This document shows positions 56,152 to 64,000 of a stretch of DNA of 64,000 nt, one piece after another; within the stretch, counting starts at the first letter, position 1, and the number at the start of each line of letters is the position of its first letter. Both the position numbers and the translations under genes were made by a program. The notes below the pieces were generated by a model that searched no databases, had not been told where the DNA came from, and saw only the letters and a list, made by a program, of their open reading frames with translations. Source of the stretch: Papilionanthe hookeriana x Papilionanthe teres (Eukaryota > Streptophyta > Magnoliopsida > Asparagales > Orchidaceae); contig CM040429.1 of assembly GCA_022702705.1 (NCBI GenBank), positions 8,830,034 through 8,894,033 of the forward strand, written 5' to 3'.

Positions 56152-58807
56152 CTAGCTGAGATGAGCTATGTCAATATCCTCTGGAACTCTGAATGTGTCA
56201 GCAGCCCCAAACTTCCTCCTCTCCTCCACTGACTCATCATCAGAATCCTCCATGCTCTCCGCATCATCACTGCTCGCAGATGGCGGCATCCAAGGGTCAT
56301 AGATGCTTCTAGATATGCAGCTAGGGGTGGCGAGCATGTTTACTTGGCCGAGATGGGAAATTTCCACCACCACTGTTTCGTCGTTCTCCGGCAGAGGTTG
56401 CTTCCAGGGCTCACCATCTATCCTCATGTATGTGTGATCTGCCGCACCTTTATGAAATTCAAACCGGATCCGATGAGCCTGAATTAATGTAGAAACAGAG
56501 TTTAATGACATTTTGTGCATCATAATATCAGATTAAGGGTGCAAATCGGGTTCACGGGTTATTTTCCGGTTTGACACGAAATTGCTTGACCCAAATCCAA
56601 CCTGAATATTAACGGAACTGAAAATTTAACCCGACTCGCCTTCAACCCCCTGACTTGAACCCGACCCATATAACACATTTAACATACGACATAACAACTA
56701 TTCAAGTCAAAATCAAGTCAAATTTGGGTTAGCGGGTAGATTTTGAGTAAATTTCATGTTTGCGAGTCAACCCGAACCCAACCCAAAAAATTAAAGGTTT
56801 AGAATTCCTAAGCCGAACCCGACTTGAAAAACATTCGGGGGTCAGCTCAGACCAAGATTTTTTGAGTTGGGTTTGGGTCGAAAATTGATGTGTTGAATCA
56901 ATTATTGACACCCCTAAATCAAAAAATGGGTCAACAGGCTCACCTGGGCAAGGCGAGTACCGTGGCCATGAGGAGCAAGCAAGACAAGCCCATGCCAGGC
57001 ATCTCGAAAGCCAACCACTTCAAGGAGGCCATCATCAACGTATGGTGGTGTAAGATCTCTCTGGACAAAAGTGGAGGATTATGCATGGATAAATCGAGCA
57101 GGAGGCAAGCTACATTTTCTGTGAGAGGAACCGTAAACAAGAGAGATGAAAAGAAGCTTACATTTCGTGCTTTGCTATGATCAGGATTTCCCCAAGGGTT
57201 TAGACCACCAGAGAAGCTGGGGAGATTCAGGCAAACAATAGACCGAATGCTGTAGGATGCAAAAATTATTTTTAGTAGGATATATATCAAGAGAAAAACA
57301 AGCTTGAGGTAGAAATGCCAAAATGCAGAAAAGTTAGTTTTAAGAGGAACGAACAGAATGTGCCAATCCTAGTTGCTTTTGAAGCAAGAGTTTTGAAATG
57401 AATCCTAGAACTAAAATTTAATTATTAGAAACTGCATAAAAGTTGTGGGAGCATGGGTCTTTTTCTTTTGTTTGGGGAGGGGAGGGGGGGTGAGCTGCGG
57501 GACTAAACCCAATATTCAAATATCTTACAATTTCACCAATACAATCACATTAAGAGTTCTAATTTAAGGAAAATAATCTTCATAGAAAGATTATGCAATA
57601 TAGCAAGAAATCTCCTTAATACAATGCTAACACTCACGCTTCTGAAAAGAATTACCGAACCCATATATTTACGTGTGCTAGACAAAACCATCGAGAATTT
57701 AATAAAAATGAAAACATGGGTTGTGGAGTTTTGTTGTAATGTTCAAGATTTGGGTAATTGATGTGGAGTATGTGTAGTGGGGCAATTGTCAACCCTTTTT
57801 CAATGCAAATGATAAAGTGCGAGGGTCAATCATCTGATATTTTTATAATAATAAATATTTCACCTTGAGCTGCGGGACTAAACCCAATATTCAAATATCT
57901 TACAATTTCACCAATAATATCGCATTAAGAGTTCTAATTTAAGGAAAATAATCTTCATAAAAAGATTATGCAATATAGCAAGAAATCTCCTTAATACAAT
58001 GTTAACACTCATGCTTCTGAAAAGAATTACTGAACCCATATATTTACGTGTGCTAGACAAAACTATCGAGAATTTAATAAAAATGAAAACATTGTTTGTA
58101 GAGTTTTATTGTAATGTTCAAGATTTGGGTAATTAATGTGGAGTATGTGTGGGAGAGATTGGATCATTTACTCTTGAATCTTTAACAATAATGGAAGCAA
58201 CCAAGAACCATTGGACCCAAAAACTACATGAAGCACTCATCTCAACCAAAGTATCATCTTTGATAACACTCATAGGGGAATATGGATCAAAAGGAGGACA
58301 TGGTTGGGGCTCATACAATAATTGTCGAATTCACAAAACCCAACACACTTATGATCACAATGATAAAAATAATAATCTTAATGTTAATAATAATATTAAT
58401 AACATAATAATAAGATAAGAAAATAATAATAATCATAAACCAACAAAAAATTATGAGTATGGGTTATAACTTTACTTTTTACTAAAAAAAATTATAAAAT
58501 AAAATAAAGTTAATGAAAAGATAAAAATGAAAGTTCACAGCATACCAAACAAATACAAAAAAAAAAAAAAAAAAAAAAAAGATTAGAGTTCATAGTATGT
58601 GTAGCAATTTCTTCATCATAAAAAATGCATTATGCATGGAATAAATACCAGCGTATGCATGAATAAAATAATGAGTACAACTGGTGTAAGATACATTTAC
58701 AAATATAGCCAAACATGCAGTATGCAGAGCACCTGCGAGGAATGTGAAGCTCTTCCCAGTGGCCATGCCTTCTCAAGATTTTGACCTTAGCAAGTTGAGC
58801 AATATTC
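56152..58807 (-). CDS. Diacylglycerol kinase, last four clear exons (5'-partial)
   Basis: Exons on the minus strand: 58807-58733, 57249-57162, 57060-56944 and 56478-56152 (stop TAG). Junctions are GT-AG and phases join perfectly to give about 201 residues. The product matches the C-terminal (accessory) half of plant diacylglycerol kinases, most like the DGK5/DGK6 type by my memory of the family. Blocks seen: NIAQLAKVKILRRHGHWEEL; IRSIVCLNLPSFSGGLNPWG; RDLTPPYVDDGLLEVVGF with RDAWHGLVLLAPHGHGTRLA; and RIRFEFHKGAADHTYMRIDG followed by EPWKQPLP and VEISHLGQVNML. The tail is acidic (SSDDAESMEDSDDES) and ends RKFGAADTFRVPEDIDIAHL. The enzyme phosphorylates diacylglycerol to phosphatidic acid in lipid signalling. 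The GGDGT catalytic region is not in the window. Upstream exons must lie right of 58807; one doubtful exon is near 60.04-60.10 kb. If none is intact, this would be a truncated pseudogene. Confidence 0.92.
57492..58151. repeat. Recent ~285-bp direct duplication in a DGK intron
   Basis: Copy 1 (57492-57776) and copy 2 (57867-58151) both start GAGCTGCGGGACTAAACCC and end GGAGTATGTGT. They differ at only about a dozen positions (about 96% alike). They are 375 bp apart, separated by about 90 bp of unique sequence. The duplication lies in the intron between exons 58733 and 57249. It is younger than almost all other repeats here. Confidence 0.93.
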
Positions 58808-58818
58808 CTGCATTAAAA

Positions 58819-58820
<2 letters not shown>

Positions 58821-58860
<40 letters not shown>
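58821..58860. repeat. (AT)n microsatellite
   Basis: About 20 AT units, 14 bp before the splice acceptor side of the DGK exon at 58807-58733 (minus strand), so in the branch-point/polypyrimidine region of that intron. Confidence 0.95.
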
Positions 58861-58862
<2 letters not shown>

Positions 58863-60035
58863 TAACCAAAGCTTTCAAAAATGTTAGATCAAGCAATAAA
58901 CATCACAGCTATTTTGCTCAGATGTTCATAATCAACATAAAAACTATTTAAGCGGAAGTTTTATAAGATTATGAATCAAGTCATTCGTTTCCTTTTAAAG
59001 GATGCTAAGGCTGCTAAGCATACAGCATGATAATGGTCAAAAATAAAAGCTGTATTCAGCGTTGATGGGGTCTAAGCTAAAGAGTAAGAGGGTGTAAGTT
59101 AACCAATAGGCTTAACACTCAACACACAGCTAGACACTTACCAAACTCAATTTTGTTCTTTTGTCACCAAAATAGTATAGTCAGGGCATCCAGCCATACT
59201 ATCACATGCTAAAAAGTGACACAATTCTACCAAGATTCATTTCCCACTCTTCAATCGAAATCATATAACGATAATGTAAGAGAATGAAGACACGTAACTT
59301 TAGTAAAATAAATCATCTCATGATTCATAAAAGACAAACTTTTCAATCATAACACAAAACCTGACCAAACATACCCGGCCAACCCTAAAAAGTAGTGAAG
59401 TCTAATAAATCAACCAAAAATCTCCTCGTTATCTGACAAACATTCCTACTCATGCTACTGAAAGGAAAAAATTTCAATTGACTGTAACAAAGCATTTGTG
59501 GATGGAGCACCCACCAATCAATGGCAAACTCAACAACTTGATCCTTTTTTTTTTTTTTTTTGAATAGCAACAAGCAGTTAATCAAGGTTAAGAAGACAAA
59601 ATAGGGCTAAATGTCAAAAAAGTAAAGTAGGCCAGAAGAAATATGAAGAGATGAGAATGTTAAAAGTTGCAACCCCCTTCCCTTCTTCCAATCCTCGCTA
59701 AGAGCTCCTTATAGTGTAGCGAGGAAGGAATTGGTAGGAGATAAAGGCATGCTACCAACATGCATGTAAAAGAAAAATAGAGCAAGTTATAGTGGTGGTA
59801 GAATAAAACACAGTCAATGAATTATGTATGCCGATAGCACAAATGCAACAAATGTACACGATGGCAGAATGAACTTGACAAAAAATGAGAGGGAGAGGAC
59901 AGGAAGCAGACACATATCTCTCTACTTGCAGCTAGATAAAGTCACATTAAATAAGCGAGGATCATCACCGTGAAATAATAAGAAAGGCAACATAAAGAAG
60001 AATAAAGTGAATAGGTGTGTGAAGGGAGAACTTAC
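58861..60035. other. Probable DGK intron
   Basis: AT-rich with no recognised exon. It would be the intron between the doubtful exon ending at 60036 and the exon starting at 58807. Confidence 0.4.
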
Positions 60036-60100
60036 AAGAAAGAAGGCTCGAATAGGCATCCAGGTAGTTGAGACAAGTCTAAAACCAGGTATAACTAGCT
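60036..60100 (-). CDS. Doubtful further DGK exon
   Basis: Upstream of a good GTAAGT donor (60035-60030, minus strand) the last codons read CLFEPSFL and join in phase with NIAQLAKV of the next exon. They resemble SLFHPSSRNIAQ of plant diacylglycerol kinases. Just before that, another frame reads RLVSTTW, like KLxCTQGW of the family. The two halves are in different frames, so either the exon carries an indel or the resemblance is partly chance. If real and broken, the DGK copy would be a pseudogene. Confidence 0.3.
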
Positions 60101-60119
60101 GAGCCATCTCATGCATTTA

Positions 60120-62590
60120 TCACTCACTTATGAAGGAGACCCTTCTCACCTTCAACGTCTCCTCTCTCTCTCTCCCCATGATGCAAGAAAAAAAAACTCT
60201 CCCATGAGCAATGCACAATTCAGCTCGGATGAGTCCCCCCACATTAACTAAAGAAATCACTTTTCCGAAAAATGAAGGTCTTTGGCAATAACAACCATAT
60301 TCTGGATATAATGACTTTAAGGTAACAAAGGTAACTTGGCAAACAAAGAAAGAGCGACAGAAAATTCAAGAGAGAGCTCCCCCTGACCTAAGAAAAAGAC
60401 GCTTAGTTTCTTCAACATCTCTCCACATGACAAAAAATAAGAAAAAGAAAAACCTTAGCGGAAGCAATTTATAAATCAACTGGAGTGAGACCCAATCTAT
60501 TTACCATTAAGTTGCCTTTTCAAAATATAACATTTGTTGAAAACATTAACTATACTTCGAACATAATGAGCCCTTAGAAGCAAGAAAGGTTTAGCAAGGC
60601 ATTTTTTTGAGTAAAATCCCATATTAAACTCCATAATTGAAAAGAATCACTAGGATATGGGGTGAAGAAGTACCTAGAGATAACCATTAGTTATAGATTG
60701 GAGGCATTTCTATCCACCTCGATGGCTACATCAAAGAATCAAATCGACCATTAATTGTTGCATGGACAAATCCTCATAGCAATAATTTTGTTACCCTTGA
60801 TCAGTTAGGGTGTCCTGCATGAAGACCCAAAAGAGATAATAATTTTGTCACCTTAGTTCCTAGAAGGCACTGAATCCAATGGACACCCAACTTAAAAGCC
60901 AAGTCCCATTCCAAAGACAATGGATGCTAAAATGTATGCTACCTAATAGTCCCCGAGAACTCTAGTCAAGTATTTTTTCCACCGTGCAGATTTCACCCTC
61001 ATTTTTGGAAGATTTTAAGATCTATGTTACGAGATTCCCCATATGAGCAAATCCCTATGGTTAATTACGTCTCCCACTAATGAGGGAACAAATTCAATTA
61101 AGATAATCATAGTAACAACAGATTTAGGTTTAAGGTTATAAGATTAATTACTGTAAGCTTAAAGCATATGGTATAGGAAATGATGATGAACCCGATCAAA
61201 AAATCCTAGTTACGATATCTCAAATTGTCAATATCTACCTAATCAAAGGAGGCAATTGACTAAACCTGACAAAAATATCTTTGTCAGCGGCCATGAGTTG
61301 TGGCGTTCAAGGAAACCTTATAGACTTGGGGTTGATGTTTGTATAAAGAGATTAATTCAAATCAAAAATAGCTTATACAAGTTTTTATGTCCTATCAAAT
61401 ATTTCTTATAATTCTCAGCTCAAAAGGAAACAAAGCCATTGAGAAATATATGAACTCTAATCTTATATGTAATTTGATGATGTCATTCCATAACTAACGA
61501 CACACTGATAGAGCTATGGTCGTAACTGCTAGATACCTTAGAATACTCAGCTCAAGAGAACTAAAGCCATTGAGAAACATATGAACTATTGCATTTTCTG
61601 TAATTTAATAGTGTCATTTAGCGACAAACAATACAGTCATATGGCTTTGATCGTAACTGGTACATTTTGTAGTCTTTGGGTCAAATCACTGAACAAAGGA
61701 CTCGGACAACATCCATTGTGACGTGGATTTATATTGAATATAAATATAATGATACACTAAATATGACATTCACTCATTGTAAACCGAGGTTAAGAACAAA
61801 AGACACAACTGACAAATTATTGCATTAGAGTGGATGAAGTTTGTTTTAAGATTAGGAGATTATATTTTTACTTAAATATATTGGTTTGTTAATCTGAAAA
61901 ATAAAATTAAAAATAAATCCATTTGATTGAGATTTACAATTAACACGACCATTATCAAGATAGGATATCTGAAACATCGCACTTATAATTTATTTGAAAC
62001 TTAACACTTTTAATATATTTAAAAGTATAGTTTTGCCAACTCTAGACCTTGTGAAGAGAATGATTAGACTAATTAGGTGAGCCATGCTGCCCTATGATAT
62101 ATCTAATAGACAGTGCTGCTCGCTCGAGACATGCATAATTTGATTATTTTAAGTTTGATTTTTGAGAGAAAGAACACATAATTTAATATTTATAGGTTTT
62201 TCAAAAAGGAGCAATTTGACCGAGAATTTTAGTTCAATTGGAGTAATATTCTAAAATCGTATAATTAAATATTTGGCATAATGCTTGGGCACATGTGGGT
62301 GTTAAATTTAACATATTTGAATACTACAAAAAATATTGCACACTTTGAGGTGACTTTCATGATTTATAAGCATAAAATTGAATTGAGAATTGACTCAAGA
62401 AACACATATAAGACTTGAGATTGGGCATAATTGATTTATTTATGTAAAAATTCTGAAGCATAGAAAAACTTAAAACTATTTGAACTGTAACTTACACAAA
62501 AATTAATGTATCTACATAATCTTTAAAGCATTCCATTTGAAGCATCGACTCCAAAATATTTTTTCAGAGAGTGGTTTATACCCCTATCCA
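60120..62590. other. AT-rich, no gene recognised
   Basis: If the DGK gene continues to the right this is intron; otherwise it is intergenic. A short repeated phrase, CTCAGCTCAA..GAA.C.AAGCCATTGAGAAA, occurs at about 61415 and 61548, and each copy is followed by similar text (GTAATTT.AT..TGTCATT, GCTATGGTCGTAACTG), a ~135-bp direct repeat. No exon was identified. Confidence 0.4.
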
Positions 62591-62875
62591 CTCGAAGACA
62601 CATGTAGAACGAATTCATTAGATCGATGCAAGGAGAGAAAACAATCATGCAGTATAAAGCAAAGTTCACAGCACTGTCAACGTATGTCCGACAACTGATG
62701 CTGCAGAAGAGAAGTATTATGGATTCCTCTCTGGATTGAGGGATTCAATGAAATAGACGTTGGTGCCCATTGATGATTACTCAGCATTGGTAGAGCGGGC
62801 TAGACTAGTGGAAATTGATTACCAGCTCACTCAAAAACATAAAGTTATGCATAAGATGAAGAGTATTTGTTAGAA
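62590..62875 (+). pseudogene. Ty3/gypsy gag fragment
   Basis: Read across frame changes it gives TIMQYKAKFTALSTYVRQLM, then EEYYGFLSGLRDSMK, VPIDDYSALVERARLVEIDY and QLTQKHKVMHKM. This is the retrotransposon gag pattern MTVxxYExxFxxLSRYAP...F..GLR..., followed by the helical ARxVExDYQ segment. It is broken by stops and directly abuts an LTR at 62878, so the rest of the element (zinc knuckle and pol) is deleted. Confidence 0.8.
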
Positions 62876-62877
62876 TT

Positions 62878-63219
62878 TATATTAGGAAATAACTTAATCA
62901 TGTGAGAAGTTGTGAGGTATAAATTATTTTTTGAAATTAGAAGTTATTTCTTTTCCTATTTTATATTTATTTCCTTGGATTATAAGTTATTTCCTTTTCT
63001 ATGTTAGGCTTTCCTATTTTATGTTATTTCTATATCAACAATTAAATAATATAAATTGATTATTGGAGATATTTGGTGATATATCTTTTCTTTCACATTC
63101 TTTTCTTTTTAATTAAATTTTCTATTATAGGATTTAAGTAAAATCGTTATTATACCCCCTTCATATCAACGAAAAAAATGTTTGTTTAACTCCGCTTATT
63201 TCGCATTATTCTAAATTAA
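62878..63219 (+). mobile_element. Probable gypsy LTR
   Basis: It starts TGTTAGAATTTATATTAGG, which is typical for plant LTRs, and is T-rich throughout. It ends just before a primer-binding-like sequence. The 3' terminus is not a clean CA. About 340 bp. Confidence 0.55.
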
Positions 63220-63221
63220 AA

Positions 63222-63233
63222 TCGTATCAAAGC
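63222..63233 (+). promoter_or_regulatory. Primer-binding-like site (tRNA-iMet)
   Basis: TCGTATCAAAGC differs at two positions from the common plant PBS TGGTATCAGAGC and stands where a PBS should be, right after the LTR. Confidence 0.5.
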
Positions 63234-64000
63234 TTAATTTCATATCCTAACCACCGGTCCTCCTTCCAGAACCGTCAGTCTCCCTTCCTGCCATCCTTCG
63301 TGCAAGAAGGGAGGGGCACTCATTTGATTTTTGAAACAGTGATTTTTTCTTCTTCTTCTCCCTGCAGGCTTGGCTGTCGACTGGCCCTTCCCAAGCAGAA
63401 AGCTTTGACTCTGCCAGCTTCCAGAAAGCAAGCGGCGGTAATCCATTTTCGTGTGTCATTGTCAGCAAAATCGAAGCAAAATCATTCTGTGGTCTTCGCA
63501 TCGAAAAGCCATCCAAAATAGATCAACACCGGCCAGTTCTCCGTAGAGGAATCTGCTGATGAAGAAGACTCGCCTGCTGCTTCCACCATAGGGTTGTGAT
63601 AACCTGGAGAGCAGGAGAAAGCAACGCGGGCAATTTCAACCCGCACTGCGACGACAAGTGGCAACTTTAGTTTCTCAAACTCATCAATGAGGGCAAAGAC
63701 ACCAAGTTATATTATGTTACTTATTGTTACTTATTTAAGGTTTTTCCTTGTGTGAGGTTGGCTTCTATCTGAAGGTTTCAGTTATATTTCTTGTGCAGAA
63801 CTTGTTCATAAGGCTCAACATAGGTCTGTCTGCAGTTGCAGACTCAGAAATAGTGGGCGACGTTTAAATCGCCATTGTCACCTCACCGCTGCTGCTTCGT
63901 TCTCCCGATTAGCAAGTATCAAAGCCAAATTTTGATAAAGAAGACTCACGATTGACATCGTCTGGCAGTTCGAAACCACAAAACTATTGTACCGTCATCG
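63234..64000 (+). other. Possible retroelement leader
   Basis: GC-richer than its surroundings and directly after the PBS-like site, so it is probably the untranslated leader of the element, with its coding part right of the window. Small overlapping ORFs on both strands (63240-63664) show no known domain. An alternative is the start of an unrelated gene. Confidence 0.4.

Overview
The window is AT-rich plant nuclear DNA. Three things show this: multi-exon genes with GT-AG introns of 0.1 to 6.6 kb, plant-type protein families (LSM2, a VAP4-class MSP-domain protein, a plant diacylglycerol kinase), and a dense layer of plant transposons (hAT, PIF/Harbinger, Mutator-type MITEs, L1-like LINE, Ty3 gag relics, solo LTRs, a TRIM-like element). 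It is an angiosperm, but I cannot name the species. No rRNA, tRNA, CRISPR or bacterial feature is seen.

Layout. 1-2.6 kb: the last two exons (+) of an unrecognised Tyr/Ser-rich disordered protein. 5.1-6.3 kb: a fossil hAT transposase. 8.6-12.3 kb: a Mutator-type MITE, then LSM2 (+) with a probable ~2.8 kb 5'UTR intron. 12.4-16.4 kb: a decayed three-copy tandem duplication carrying nested MITEs and a ~1 kb insertion. 16.95-19.29 kb: a 2.3 kb solo LTR with a perfect 5-bp target duplication. 20.3-21.6 kb: an intronless gene (-) for an unrecognised 409-aa coiled-coil basic protein. 22.0-24.5 kb: a ~610-bp tandem repeat and a dead LINE. 28.1-39.3 kb: a complete seven-exon VAP4-type gene (-), whose largest intron holds an inactivated 5.3 kb PIF/Harbinger element with MYB/SANT-like ORF1, DDE transposase, one intact small membrane-tail ORF and a long inverted repeat.

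39.9-46.0 kb: two further diverged LTRs of the 16.95-kb family, one split by a hAT-type MITE, and a 309-bp TRIM-like element. 47.0-53.4 kb: a gag-only (no pol seen) LTR-type element with LTR-like ends and an internal tandem array of gag sequence. 56.2-58.8 kb (possibly to 60.1 kb): the last four exons (-) of a diacylglycerol kinase, one intron of which carries a very recent ~285-bp duplication. 62.6-64 kb: a gypsy gag fragment joined to an LTR with a primer-binding-like site.

The genes do not form a pathway or operon; they are independent housekeeping-type plant genes. The most informative signals are in the repeats. One is an abundant, previously unnamed (to my knowledge) ~240-bp long-TIR MITE family present in about ten full or partial copies with 9-bp target duplications. 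Another is a set of GC-rich MITEs sharing a GCAGCG(C/T)T module. I see no clear sign of a wholly new biological system. The nearest candidates are the PIF element's extra membrane ORF with its large inverted repeat, and the LTR family with an in-frame 24-bp minisatellite downstream of its own TATA box.
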